A stretch of 64,000 bases of DNA from G965247775 sp965247775 (GTDB taxonomy: Bacteria > Chloroflexota > Dehalococcoidia > Bin125). Made by a program: the position numbers and the translations under genes. Location of the stretch: NCBI GenBank assembly GCA_965247775.1, contig OZ252031.1, positions 868,001 to 932,000 of the forward strand, in the 5' to 3' direction. Under the pieces are notes generated by a model. That model did no database searches and was not told the DNA's origin. It worked only from the letters and a program-made list of their open reading frames with translations. Positions 50,612 to 59,601 of this stretch are shown here, in pieces. The first letter of the stretch is position 1; each line of letters opens with the position of its first letter.

Positions 50612-52036
50612 TTAGGGCGTCCCGCCCGGCGCCAAGCCGACGCGTCGCGCCAGCGCCAGCGCCGCCCGCTCGAAGCTGGGGTAGACGGGCACTCCCTCCG
50701 CCTGGAGGGTGTCCCGTGCGGCGAGCGCTTCCTGCTCGACGTAGGAAGGGTGCATGGCCGCCACGAAGGGCTTGTCGGTGGTTTCGCGGAAGCGCCGCAG
50801 CGAGGTCAGGAGCCGGGTCAGTTGCTCCGGATCGCGCTCCCAGCGGGGGACCATGAAGGTGGCGGAGATCTCCATGGCCACGGCGTCGATGTTGGGGTCG
50901 GCGGCCATCAGGTCCAACAGCGCGTCCAGGTGCTCCGGGTGCTCCATGATCGTGCCGGCCATGTCGAGGGGGTTCTGGTAGGAGCCGCCGATCACTGTGA
51001 AGAACTCCCGCATCTCCGCGTAGGAGGCTTGGCTGAGGCGCGGCACCTCCCAGCCCGCGGCGGCGAAAGCGTCGGCGAGCGCGACGGACTGCCCCCCGGT
51101 CATCGCCATCAAGCCCACCCGGCGTCCCCGCCCCGGCGCTGTGAAGAGCAGGGCCTTGATGAGGTCGATCATCTCGTCGAGGCTCTCGACGGTGGCGGCG
51201 CCGGCCTGGCGGATGGCGGCCGCCCAGACGGCGCGGTTGGAGGCCAGCGCCGCCGTGTGCGACCGCGCCGCGTTCGATCCGGCGGCGGTGCGTCCGCCTT
51301 TCCAGACCACGACAGGCTTGCGGGCCGCGGCCGCGCGCAGGGAGCGCTGCAGGCGGCGGCCGTCGCGGGCGCCCTCGATGTAGAGCCCGATGGCCTCCGT
51401 CTCGGCGTCGGCGGCCAGGTAGTCGAGGTAGTCGGCGGCTTCCAACACGATGCCGTTGCCGAAGGAGATCAGCTTGCTGCAGTAGATCCCGTGCTGGGCC
51501 CCCACCAGGCTGAAGTGCATCCCGTGCGTGCCGCTTTGGGAGATGAATCCCACCCGGCCCGCCATGCCGTGGGGCTGGTCACGATGGAAGCGAACGCCCA
51601 GCCGGGGATTGTGGAGCCCCATGCAGTTCGGTCCGATCAGCGCCAGGCCGGCGTCGCGGGCCATGGCCTCGATGCGGTCCTGCAGCTCCGCTCCCTCCGC
51701 CGCGCCGGTTTCGGCGAAGCCGGAGGTGAACAGCGTCACGCCGCCGACGGCGGCGTCGATGCAGTCCTGCACGATGCGGGGCGCGACGGCGCGCGGCACG
51801 GCGCAGACGACGTAGTCGACGGTCTCGGGGACCTCGCCCAGGCTGCTGAAGTTGGGCACGCCCAGATCGGCGATGCCGTCGGCGTCGTCGGGGCTGACCT
51901 GGACGGAGTACAGGCGGCCGCTGAAGGGCTCCAGGGCGCGCAGCCACATGTAGCCCGAGGCGCGTTTGTCGCCCACCACGGCGATGACGGCGGGGTTGAG
52001 CGCACGATCGAGGCCGGCCGCGGAATCGCGGGTCAT
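50612..52036 (-). CDS. ADP-forming acyl-CoA synthetase, alpha-type subunit
   Basis: 474 aa. CoA-binding domain (NPAVIAVVGDKRASGYMWL), GPNCMGLHNPRLGVRF and FISQSGTHG blocks, then the phospho-His260 in ARSHTAALAS. C-terminal SCS-like domain with NPLDMAGTIMEHPEH. Works with the ATP-grasp beta subunit encoded immediately upstream (13-bp gap). Makes ATP from an acyl-CoA or activates an acid. This is a split alpha/beta arrangement, unlike the lone alpha gene at 21.8 kb. Confidence 0.86.
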   Translation of the reverse strand: MTRDSAAGLDRALNPAVIAVVGDKRASGYMWLRALEPFSGRLYSVQVSPDDADGIADLGVPNFSSLGEVPETVDYVVCAVPRAVAPRIVQDCIDAAVGGVTLFTSGFAETGAAEGAELQDRIEAMARDAGLALIGPNCMGLHNPRLGVRFHRDQPHGMAGRVGFISQSGTHGMHFSLVGAQHGIYCSKLISFGNGIVLEAADYLDYLAADAETEAIGLYIEGARDGRRLQRSLRAAAARKPVVVWKGGRTAAGSNAARSHTAALASNRAVWAAAIRQAGAATVESLDEMIDLIKALLFTAPGRGRRVGLMAMTGGQSVALADAFAAAGWEVPRLSQASYAEMREFFTVIGGSYQNPLDMAGTIMEHPEHLDALLDLMAADPNIDAVAMEISATFMVPRWERDPEQLTRLLTSLRRFRETTDKPFVAAMHPSYVEQEALAARDTLQAEGVPVYPSFERAALALARRVGLAPGGTP

Positions 52037-52049
52037 GCGGGGCTGCCGG

Positions 52050-52760
52050 TCATGACGCGGGGGGCGCCAGCACGATCCGTGCGTCCACGGCCGTGGCCCC
52101 GTCGGCGCGCGCCAGGACGGGGTTGAGGTCCAATTCGCGCACCTCCGGGTGGGCCTGGGCGAAGGCGGAGAGGGCGAGGAGGATGCGTTCCAGGGCGTCG
52201 AGGTCGGCGGGGGGGGCGCCGCGGTAGCCCTCCAAGACCGGGAAGCCCTGGATCTCGCGGATCATCTCCGCCGCGTCGCGCGGCTCCAGCGGCACGACGC
52301 GGAAGGCGACGTCCTTCAGCACCTCGACCAGCACACCGCCGAGGCCGAACATCAGCACCGGGCCGAACTGCGGGTCCTGGCTCATGCCCATGATCACCTC
52401 GGCGCCGGGGGCGGCCATGGGCTGCACGGAGACGCCCTGGAAAGCGTCCGCGCCAGCCGCGGCCTGCGCGGCCCGCTGGATGCGGCCGTAGGCTTCGATC
52501 AGCGCCGCGCGGTCCGGCAGGTCCAACTCGACGCCGCCCACGTCGCTCTTATGCGTGATCGTCGCGGAGACGACCTTGAGCACGACGGGGTATCCGAGCC
52601 GGGCCGCGATCGTCCCGGCCTCGTCTGGGCTGCGGGCGAGCCGGGTGGGCGTGACGGGGACGCCGGCGCTGGCGAGCACGGCCTTGGCCTCGACTTCGGA
52701 GAGGAGGCTGCGGCCGGCGGCTTGCGCGCCGGACAGGATCTGGCGGGCGTCGTTCGTCAC
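52050..52760 (-). CDS. ADP-forming acyl-CoA synthetase, beta-type (ATP-grasp) subunit
   Basis: 236 aa. ATP-grasp domain with LSEVEAKAVLASAGVPVTPT at the start, LGYPVVLKVVSATITHKSDVGGV, VMGMSQDPQFGPVLMFGLGG and a closing LDLNPVLARADGA. Binds ADP/ATP and accepts phosphate from the alpha-subunit His. Transcribed just before the alpha gene. Two 19-bp direct repeats lie 1 bp upstream of its start. Confidence 0.87.
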   Translation of the reverse strand: MTNDARQILSGAQAAGRSLLSEVEAKAVLASAGVPVTPTRLARSPDEAGTIAARLGYPVVLKVVSATITHKSDVGGVELDLPDRAALIEAYGRIQRAAQAAAGADAFQGVSVQPMAAPGAEVIMGMSQDPQFGPVLMFGLGGVLVEVLKDVAFRVVPLEPRDAAEMIREIQGFPVLEGYRGAPPADLDALERILLALSAFAQAHPEVRELDLNPVLARADGATAVDARIVLAPPAS

Positions 52761-52800
52761 GCGGCACTCCGGCTTGCTGGGGCGGCACTCCGGCTTGCTG
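52761..52800. repeat. Two 19-bp direct repeats, 21-bp period
   Basis: GCGGCACTCCGGCTTGCTG occurs at 52761-52779 and 52782-52800, beside the ATP-grasp start. Confidence 0.85.
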
Positions 52801-52897
52801 AGGAGGCGGGCCGAGCCTAGGTGCGCCCCGATCCCCTGTCAAAACGGCTGGTTCCGTGTCCCTTCGCCGGCAACGTTCGGCCCCATGCGGCGTACCG

Positions 52898-52926
52898 TTG
52901 ACCGCTAACTTGACCGGAGTTATATT
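52898..52926 (+). promoter_or_regulatory. Sigma-70-type promoter TTGACC-N17-TATATT
   Basis: -35 TTGACC at 52898-52903, 17-nt spacer and -10 TATATT at 52921-52926, the best-matched promoter in the window. It lies 39 nt before the helix-turn-helix gene at 52966. Confidence 0.75.
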
Positions 52927-52965
52927 TGTCTATGCAGTTCATCCGTAGAGAGGCGGGCCGGCGCG

Positions 52966-53181
52966 ATGGTGGGGAACCCGTTCGACGACTACTTGGACCT
53001 CGTCGAGGCCGCCCGCGAGCTGCAGATTCATCCCCAGAGCCTGCGTCGTCTGATCAAGCAGAAGAAGGTGCCGGCCACGCTCTTCGCGGGGAAGTACCTG
53101 ATTGAGCGCGACAAGCTGGAGATGTTCAAGGCGAACTACGACCCGCGGCCGGGGCGGAAGCCCAGCCGGCGGCTGCTCTAG
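52966..53181 (+). CDS. Small helix-turn-helix (excisionase/MerR-like) DNA-binding protein
   Basis: 71 aa. LVEAARELQIHPQSLRRLIK then KKVPATLFAGKYLIERDKLE matches the winged-helix layout of excisionase-like/MerR-type small regulators: helix, turn, recognition helix, then a basic beta-hairpin. The basic tail PGRKPSRRLL may also contact DNA. Its strong promoter sets it apart. It ends 4 bp inside the convergent pyrE. Its target is unknown. Confidence 0.7.
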   Translation: MVGNPFDDYLDLVEAARELQIHPQSLRRLIKQKKVPATLFAGKYLIERDKLEMFKANYDPRPGRKPSRRLL

Positions 53182-53852
53182 CTTCCCTCCGCCTGCTCGC
53201 CGCCCGCGGTGTGCAAGATGTACGTGAGCGTGTGGGCGTACTGGGCTTGTGTGATCAACTCGCGCGAGACGAGGTAGTTGAGCAAGGTCTCGGCCGTGAG
53301 GAGGGCGTGCAGCAGAATGCCGTGCTCCTGCAGGTGCGCGCGCCCGCCGGCCTGCCGGTCGAGCAAGACGATGGCGTCGCGGACCATGAGCCCGGCGGAG
53401 CGCAGCGTCTCCGCGGTGTCGATCACGCTGCTGCCGCCGGTGATCAGGTCGTCGACGAGGAGCACGGTCTGGCCGGGGTAGTAGACGCCTTCGATTTCCT
53501 CGTAGATCTCGTGATCGCGGGCCTTGGGGTTGGGGTAGATCAGCGGCAGGTCGGCGGTGAGCGAGAAGGCCGTGGCCAGATGCAGGCCGCCCATGGGGAC
53601 GCCGGCCACCAACTCGAAGGGGGAGAGTTGGGGGTGGAGCATGCCGGTCAGGGTGCGGGTTTCGTCGGCCAGGAGTTCGCCGACGCGGCGCAACGAGCGG
53701 GGGTTGCTGATGATGCGGCGCCCGTTGACGTAGATCGGGGAGGCGATGGTGGCGCCGATGTTGAAGGTGCCGAACTGGACCGCGCCCGAGTCCCAGAGGG
53801 CGCGGGCCAGCCAGAGGTTGCCGGGATCGGGTTCGAGGGGGTGGAGGGCCAT
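53178..53852 (-). CDS. pyrE: Orotate phosphoribosyltransferase
   Basis: 224 aa. The PRPP-binding motif VLLVDDLITGGSSV and the family segments SPIYVNGRRIISNP, AGVPMGGLHLATAFSL and IYPNPKARDHEIYEEIEG are clear. Converts orotate and PRPP to OMP in pyrimidine synthesis. Slightly long C-terminus. The related hypoxanthine-type transferases are excluded by the SPIYVNGR segment. Other pyr genes are not adjacent. Confidence 0.86.
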   Translation of the reverse strand: MALHPLEPDPGNLWLARALWDSGAVQFGTFNIGATIASPIYVNGRRIISNPRSLRRVGELLADETRTLTGMLHPQLSPFELVAGVPMGGLHLATAFSLTADLPLIYPNPKARDHEIYEEIEGVYYPGQTVLLVDDLITGGSSVIDTAETLRSAGLMVRDAIVLLDRQAGGRAHLQEHGILLHALLTAETLLNYLVSRELITQAQYAHTLTYILHTAGGEQAEGS

Positions 53853-53967
53853 GGGCCGGGAGTTGCGTTTCTACGCGCCCGCGAATCCCGCCGGAGCCGC
53901 TCAGCGAGCGGCGGGCCCGGCGCGCGGGGCGCGTTCCGTTCATCCTAGGAAGGGCCGGATTGGGCCG

Positions 53968-54951
53968 TCAACGCGACTCGCCGCCGGTGGCCGGGGGGAC
54001 GCGGTGGGGCAGGGGATCGCCGCGCAGGCCGGCACGCAGATTGATCACAGCGAGGTTGGCCATGCGCCCACGGGTGGTGATGGTGGCCGAGCCGATGTGC
54101 GGCACGACGATGACGTTCTCCATGCGCAGGAGCGGATTGTCCACGGCTACGGGCTCGAGGGTGGTGACGTCCAGGCCCGCGCCGGCGATGGTCCCGGCTT
54201 GCAGCGCCGCGATCAGCGCCGGCTCGTCGACGACGGGGCCGCGGGCGGTGTTGATCAGAAAGGCGCTGGGGCGCATGCGCCGCAGCGCGGCGTCGTCGAT
54301 CAGGCCCTCGGTCTCCGGGGTGAGTGCGACGTGCAGGCTGACGAAGTCCGAGGCGGCCAGGAGATCGGGCAAGGGGGCGTACGCGGCGCCCAGCGCGGCG
54401 GCCTCGGGCTTCTCGCGCCGGGACCAGTAGCGCAGGCGCATCCCGAAGCCCCCGGCCCGGCGGGCGAGGGCCTGGCCAATGGCCCCGAAACCGACGATGC
54501 CCAGCGCGGCGCCGTGCACGTCCGCGCCGGCGAGCAGGGTGGGCGTCCAGTACCGCCAGCGGCCATCGCGGACGTAGTCCGCCGCCTCCACGAGGCGGCG
54601 GGCAGAGGCCATGATCAGGAGCCAGGCGAGGTCGGCGGTGGTGTCCGTGAGCACACCGGGGGTGTTGCCCACGGGGATGCCGCGGGCGGCGCAGGCGGCG
54701 AGGTCCACGTTGTCGACGCCGACGGCCAGTTGCGAGACGACCTTGAGCTGCGGGCCGGCGGCATCGAGCAGTTCAGCGTCGATGCGTTCAGAGATGAGGC
54801 AGAGGAGGCCGTGGGCGCCGGCGACGCGCTCCAGTAGGGCGGCGCGCGGCGGGGGCGCGTCCTGCGGCCAGACGTCGACGTCCAGGCCAGGTTGCGCGAG
54901 GAGGCGAGGGAACTCCTCGCCGGGGAGGGCGCGGCTGACGAAGGCGCGCAC
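53968..54951 (-). CDS. D-2-hydroxyacid dehydrogenase (glyoxylate reductase type)
   Basis: 327 aa from GTG 54951. Rossmann GIVGFGAIGQALARR and the catalytic trio Arg in NTARGPVVDEPAL, Glu in the TTLEPVAVDNPLL segment and His in VPHIGSATITTR are present. SQLAVGVDNVDLAACAARGI is typical of glyoxylate/hydroxypyruvate reductases. Its GTG is 2 nt after the DinB-like stop, so it is likely co-translated. NAD(P)-dependent reduction of 2-oxo acids. Confidence 0.86.
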   Translation of the reverse strand: MRAFVSRALPGEEFPRLLAQPGLDVDVWPQDAPPPRAALLERVAGAHGLLCLISERIDAELLDAAGPQLKVVSQLAVGVDNVDLAACAARGIPVGNTPGVLTDTTADLAWLLIMASARRLVEAADYVRDGRWRYWTPTLLAGADVHGAALGIVGFGAIGQALARRAGGFGMRLRYWSRREKPEAAALGAAYAPLPDLLAASDFVSLHVALTPETEGLIDDAALRRMRPSAFLINTARGPVVDEPALIAALQAGTIAGAGLDVTTLEPVAVDNPLLRMENVIVVPHIGSATITTRGRMANLAVINLRAGLRGDPLPHRVPPATGGESR

Positions 54952-54953
54952 CG

Positions 54954-55547
54954 TCAGCCCGGGCCGCGCTGGCCGGTGGCGCCGGAGGCTCGGCGCGCGA
55001 CCGCCTGGATGCGCTGGCGGCGCTGGTTGGGCTCGACGCCGCTCTGGAACTGCGGCGCGTCGTCCGACCGGCGGCCCGCGATCGGGGCGCTGTGCTGGCG
55101 GTCGTGACGGTAGAAGGAGCGCAGCCACTGCATCACGGTCCGCTCGCCGAAGATGGCGCTGCGGGCCGTGCGTTCGAAATCGGCCGGGGAGAGTGAGCGG
55201 ATGAACTCCTCCGTCCGCGCGCGTTCGGCGCGCAGGTGAGGAAGGAAATCGCCGCCGGTATGCCGGGGTGCGTCCTGGACGGGGATGGCGACGGGGTCGC
55301 TCTGGAGGCCGGTCAGGTCGGCGCCATTCTGGGCCAGTGCGGCGCGGCACCAGGCCAGGTCGGTGCGCTCCATCTCCCAGAGGTGCGCCAGTTGCTCCGT
55401 GGCGCTCCACTGCTCCTCGCCCTCGCCGTCGAGTGGGACGCCGGCGGCGGCGGCGGAGAGGGCAGCGGCGCCCTCCCGGAGCGAGGTGCGCTCGGCGGCC
55501 ATCTTGGCCAGCAGTGTATCGACGTCCGCCTGCGTGTCCCGTGCCAC
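54954..55547 (-). CDS. DinB-like family protein
   Basis: 197 aa four-helix bundle of the DinB/YfiT type. Probable metal-ligand histidines are His in EQLAHLWEMER and two in YRHDRQHSAPI. DinB-like proteins are often thiol transferases or hydrolases using metal. An Arg/Gln-rich tail follows residue 165. Coupled to the hydroxyacid dehydrogenase. Confidence 0.75.
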   Translation of the reverse strand: MARDTQADVDTLLAKMAAERTSLREGAAALSAAAAGVPLDGEGEEQWSATEQLAHLWEMERTDLAWCRAALAQNGADLTGLQSDPVAIPVQDAPRHTGGDFLPHLRAERARTEEFIRSLSPADFERTARSAIFGERTVMQWLRSFYRHDRQHSAPIAGRRSDDAPQFQSGVEPNQRRQRIQAVARRASGATGQRGPG

Positions 55548-55598
55548 CCAACTTCTCCCGGCAGCGAAGCATAGGCCGCCGGGCGAGGGGGCCGCCGC

Positions 55599-56324
55599 CT
55601 AGGACGGGCTGGGCGCCGCGTCCGTCGCCAGCGGGCTGGTCAGCACGCGCTCATGGATGCGGCGCGCCAAGTCGCGCACCTCGTCTTCGCTGACGCCGCC
55701 CGGCGGTTCGCTGTCGCCCGTCACGACGCAGCCGAGGCGGCCCGCGCGCCAGCGCACCTCCACTTTCCGCTGCAGCTCCGTCTCTCCTTCCCGGCGCGAC
55801 CAGCGCCGCGCGGAGTGTGCGAAGTCGAGGTTGCGCGGGCCGAGATCGGAGACCTGGACGGTGGTGAGGGGCGAGTCGGCATCGTCGGGAGTGGGCAGCG
55901 CCTCGTCGATGGCTTCATCGGCGCCGGTCGCGTCCTCGAAGAGGGAGATATCCACGCTGATCATGCGATGCCGGGTCTTGGAGCGGAGGGTGTTGTTCAG
56001 GATGACGTCCGTTAGCTCCCCATAGGAGCGGGGATCGCGGAAGGCCTGGCGGTAGCCGATCTCGCGGCCCTGTTCGTCCAGTTGGTCCAGGGTGGCGTGC
56101 TCGTCGGGGCTGAGGTAGGCCAGCCGCTCGTTGGTGAGGGGGCCGCGGTAGTGCACGTGGTAGCCGGGGGGGAACTCCGCTTCGCGCAGCGCCAGCGGGG
56201 CCAGCTCCGCGACGTAGGGCCGGGCGCGCTCCTTGGCCACCTGACGGCGTCGCAGAGCCCACTGCAGCAGGGTGAAGGCCAGCAGCGCCGCGATCAGGAT
56301 GATGCCCACAATCAGGACGGTCAT
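55599..56324 (-). CDS. Membrane-anchored protein of unknown function
   Basis: 241 aa. One TM helix at residues 3-23 (VLIVGIILIAALLAFTLLQW), then a cytoplasmic or external domain of mixed helices and strands (YHVHYRGPLTNERLAYLS, ILNNTLRSKTRHRMISVDIS). The family was not recognised. It lies between acs and the DinB-like gene on the same strand. Confidence 0.65.
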   Translation of the reverse strand: MTVLIVGIILIAALLAFTLLQWALRRRQVAKERARPYVAELAPLALREAEFPPGYHVHYRGPLTNERLAYLSPDEHATLDQLDEQGREIGYRQAFRDPRSYGELTDVILNNTLRSKTRHRMISVDISLFEDATGADEAIDEALPTPDDADSPLTTVQVSDLGPRNLDFAHSARRWSRREGETELQRKVEVRWRAGRLGCVVTGDSEPPGGVSEDEVRDLARRIHERVLTSPLATDAAPSPS

Positions 56325-56402
56325 GGGGGACTCCTCATCCCGAATGGTACGTGCCCGCGACCGGAGTCGTCCCGGTGGCGGGCGAGCCGGGAGGCGCCGG
56401 GC

Positions 56403-58379
56403 TCAGTGCACGCCGGCGGCGCCGGCAATGATGTCCTCGACGACGGCGGGGTCGGCGAGGGTGGTGACGTCGCCGACGTTCTCGGGATCGCCCTCGGCGA
56501 TCTTGCGCAGGATGCGGCGCATGATCTTGCCGGAGCGGGTTTTGGGGAGCCCGGCGCTGACGAACTGCACTTTGTCGGGGCTGGCGATGGGCCCGATCTC
56601 GCTGCGCACGGACTGGCGTATCTCCTGGGCCAGCTCGGCGGAGGGCTGGTAGCCCTGGTTGAGCTGGACGAAGGCGTAGATGCCGACGCCCTTGACCTGG
56701 TGGGGGTAGCCGACGACGGCGGCCTCGGCGCAGGCGGGATGCTCGACGAGGGCGTCCTCGATCTCGGCGGCGCCGATGCGGTGGCCGGAGACGTTGAGCA
56801 CGTCGTCGACGCGGCCGGTGAGCCAGTAGTAGCCGTCGGCGTCGCGGAAGGCGCCGTCGCCGGTGAAGTACTTGCCGGGGTACTGGACCAGGTAGGTCTG
56901 GAGGAAGCGGTCGTGGTCGCCGTAGACGCCGCGCATCATGCCGGGCCACGAGGCGGCGATGCAGAGGATGCCGCTGACGTTGTTGCCCTCGATCTCGGCG
57001 CCCTCGGTGTCGACGAGGAGCGGCTGGACGCCGAAGAAGGGGAAGGAGGCGGCGCCGGGTTTCATATCGATGGCGCCGGGCAGGCCGGTGATCATGTGGC
57101 CGCCGGTCTCCGTCTGCCAGTAGGTGTCGACGATGGCGGCCCGGCCCTCGCCGACGACGTTGTAGTACCAGCGCCAGGCCTCGGGATTGATGGGCTCGCC
57201 GACGGTGCCGAGGACGCGCAGGCTCTGGCGGGAGTAGCGGCGGACGTGGGCGTCGCCCTCGCGGGCGATGGCGCGGATGGCGGTGGGGGCGGTGTAGAAG
57301 ATGGTGATGCCCAGGCGGTCGACCATGTCCCAGTAGCGGCCGGCGTTGGGGTAGGTGGGGATGGACTCGAACATGACGCTGGTGGCGCCGTTGGCGAGGG
57401 GGCCGTAGACGATGTAGCTGTGGCCGGTGATCCAGCCCACGTCGGCGGCGCAGCAGTAGACGTCGTCTTCGCGCAGGTCAAAGACGTAACGGTGCGTGAG
57501 CGCGGCGTAGAGCAGATAGCCGGCCTGGGTGTGCAGGACGCCCTTGGGTTTGCCGGTGGAGCCGGAGGTGTAGAGGATGAAGAGGGGGTCCTCGGAGTCC
57601 AGGACTTCCGGCTCGCAGGTTTCCGTTTGGCCGGCGAGGGCGTCCGCCCAGCCGACGTCGCGACCGTCGACCATGGGGACGTCCTCCGTGCTGCGCCGGT
57701 AGACGATGGCGAACTCGACGGAGTTGCACTCGGGGCGTGTGAGCGCTTCGTCGACGTTGGCCTTGAGCGGCACGACGCGGCCGCCACGGAAGCCCTGGTC
57801 TTGGGTGATGACGGCTTTGCAGGCGGAGTCGTGGATGCGGTCGGCGATGGACTGGGCGCTGAAACCGCCAAAGATGACGGAGTGGATGGCGCCGATGCGG
57901 GCGCAGGCGAGCATGGCCACGGCGAGTTCCGGCACCATGCCCATGTAGATGGCGACGCGGTCGCCTTTGCCGACACCGCGGGCGCGGAGGGCGTTGCCGA
58001 GGCGGCAGACGTCGCGGTGCAGTTCGCCGTAGGTGAGGGAGCGGTTGTCGCCGGGCTCGTCGCCTTCCCAGAGGATGGCGATCTTGTGGGCGCGCTGGGC
58101 CAGGTGGCGGTCGAGGCAGTTGCTGCTGACGTTGAGCTTGCCGTCGCGGAACCAGACGATGCGGCCCTGGGAGAGGTCCTCCTCCACGACCGTGCCGAAC
58201 GGGGCGATCCAGTCCAGGTGCTCGGTGGCCTGCTGGGCCCAGAAGGCGTCACGGTCGTGGAGGCTGCGGTGGTAGAGGCGCTGGTACTCGGCGGTGCTAG
58301 CGACGAGGGCGCCGTCGCGGACGCGCGCTGGCGGGGGGTAGCGTTCCTGGGTCGGCAGGGCTGATTCGGCCGTGGTCAT
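56403..58379 (-). CDS. acs: Acetyl-CoA synthetase
   Basis: 658 aa, full length. P-loop YTSGSTGKPKGVLHTQAGYL, VGWITGHSYIVYGPL, TYWQTETGGHM, DVLNVSGHRIG and the catalytic Lys in RSGKIMRRILRK are all present. AMP-forming activation of acetate. An upstream TACGAT element is in the minus-strand gap. Reuse of the Lys by acetylation is known for the family; no Pat or CobB gene lies nearby. Confidence 0.93.
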   Translation of the reverse strand: MTTAESALPTQERYPPPARVRDGALVASTAEYQRLYHRSLHDRDAFWAQQATEHLDWIAPFGTVVEEDLSQGRIVWFRDGKLNVSSNCLDRHLAQRAHKIAILWEGDEPGDNRSLTYGELHRDVCRLGNALRARGVGKGDRVAIYMGMVPELAVAMLACARIGAIHSVIFGGFSAQSIADRIHDSACKAVITQDQGFRGGRVVPLKANVDEALTRPECNSVEFAIVYRRSTEDVPMVDGRDVGWADALAGQTETCEPEVLDSEDPLFILYTSGSTGKPKGVLHTQAGYLLYAALTHRYVFDLREDDVYCCAADVGWITGHSYIVYGPLANGATSVMFESIPTYPNAGRYWDMVDRLGITIFYTAPTAIRAIAREGDAHVRRYSRQSLRVLGTVGEPINPEAWRWYYNVVGEGRAAIVDTYWQTETGGHMITGLPGAIDMKPGAASFPFFGVQPLLVDTEGAEIEGNNVSGILCIAASWPGMMRGVYGDHDRFLQTYLVQYPGKYFTGDGAFRDADGYYWLTGRVDDVLNVSGHRIGAAEIEDALVEHPACAEAAVVGYPHQVKGVGIYAFVQLNQGYQPSAELAQEIRQSVRSEIGPIASPDKVQFVSAGLPKTRSGKIMRRILRKIAEGDPENVGDVTTLADPAVVEDIIAGAAGVH

Positions 58380-58584
58380 CGTGCTTCTCCCGCCCGGATC
58401 GCGCGCCTGGCGACGGTGGGACGGCGCGCGGGCGGGCCCATCGTAGCCGCTCGTTGGGCCCGTGCTGTGGGTGACGGAGCCTTGGCGCGGGGCCGACTAC
58501 AATGGCCTCAGCCGACAGATCCCGATCCGGGACCGCGGGCCGATCCGGGCCCCGGCGTCCCGGCCCCAGTGGTGGGAGCCTCCC

Positions 58585-58926
58585 GTGACGAGCAACCAAG
58601 AGCCCTTCAAGCGCATCGACGTGCAGGAAGCCGATCGGCTCCGCCACGAGGGGGTGCCGATCATCGATACGCGGGAGCAGGACGAGTACATCGAGGGGCA
58701 CGTGGTGGGCGCGCCGCTGATCCCGCACATGAGCGTTTTCACGCGCGCGGCCGAGGTGGAGGAGGTCGCCGGGGGCAAGGACAAGCCCGTCATGTTCATC
58801 TGCGCCAAGGGCCAGCGCAGCGCGGTGGCGGCGGAGTTCGCCGCGGCGGCGGGCTTCAGCGACCTCTACAACATCGAGGGCGGCACCGACGCCTGGATCG
58901 AAGCCGGGCTTCCCACCGAGAAGTAG
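58585..58926 (+). CDS. Rhodanese-domain protein
   Basis: 113 aa from GTG 58585 with GGGAG upstream; a longer frame starts at 58462. Single rhodanese domain: IIDTREQDEYIEGHVVGAPL, then active-site Cys73 in FICAKGQRSA and IEGGTDAWIEAGLP. Moves sulfane sulfur to thiophilic acceptors. A TACAAT element lies at 58498-58503. Confidence 0.85.
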   Translation: MTSNQEPFKRIDVQEADRLRHEGVPIIDTREQDEYIEGHVVGAPLIPHMSVFTRAAEVEEVAGGKDKPVMFICAKGQRSAVAAEFAAAAGFSDLYNIEGGTDAWIEAGLPTEK

Positions 58927-58965
58927 CGGCCTGCCAGCCGCCCCGAGCGGGAGCCCCGGAGCGCG

Positions 58966-59601
58966 ATGAACTTCGGCAGCATGAGCCCCACGCAGCGCTA
59001 CGCCCTGGTCGTGGGGGCGGTGGTGATCGTGGTGATCGCCTTCTTGATCGTCAACGGGACGTTCGAGATCGGGGGCGGCGGCGGCGATGGCGACAACGAC
59101 TCCCTGGCGCTGGATCAGCGCACGGCGCCGGCGGGCGACGCCGCTGCCGACGACGCCCCGGATGCCGGCGCAGGCATGGGGGGCGCGGTGGCAGGGCCGA
59201 CGGGGCTGCCGGCCATGGACCAGGCCTTCCAGTTCGGCGACCTGCGCATGGCCGTGACCGAGATCCGGCTGGGCGATCGGGTGGGGGCGGAGAACGACGA
59301 GGTCGAGGCGCTGGAGCGCTTCGCGACCGTGCAGCTGTCGGCGCGCAACACGGGGCGGACGGCGTTCGATCTGGTGGGACGGTTGCTGCTGGTGGACGGG
59401 CAGGAGCGGGGCTTTGCCCCCAATGCCGCCGCTACGGGGGCGGCGGCGCGGGCGGCGACGGACCGGGGCGACGCCCTGACGGTGGCGCTGCAGCCCGGAA
59501 TCACGACGGACCTGGTGGTGGTTTTCGACATCGCGGAGGAGGCGGAGGACTTCCGGTTGCGCGTCCGCGGCGGCTTCGTGGAGGTGGCGCTGGACAGGTG
59601 A
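58966..59601 (+). CDS. Membrane-anchored protein with DUF4352-like domain
   Basis: 211 aa. TM helix at about 13-30, a Gly/Asp-rich linker, then a beta-sandwich domain (residues 85-211) with FGDLRMAVTEIRLGDRV, FATVQLSARNTGRTAFDL and TDLVVVFDIAEEAEDFRLRV. The extracellular immunoglobulin-like DUF4352 pattern is suggested. GTGA overlap with the HAD gene indicates coupling. Confidence 0.68.
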   Translation: MNFGSMSPTQRYALVVGAVVIVVIAFLIVNGTFEIGGGGGDGDNDSLALDQRTAPAGDAAADDAPDAGAGMGGAVAGPTGLPAMDQAFQFGDLRMAVTEIRLGDRVGAENDEVEALERFATVQLSARNTGRTAFDLVGRLLLVDGQERGFAPNAAATGAAARAATDRGDALTVALQPGITTDLVVVFDIAEEAEDFRLRVRGGFVEVALDR

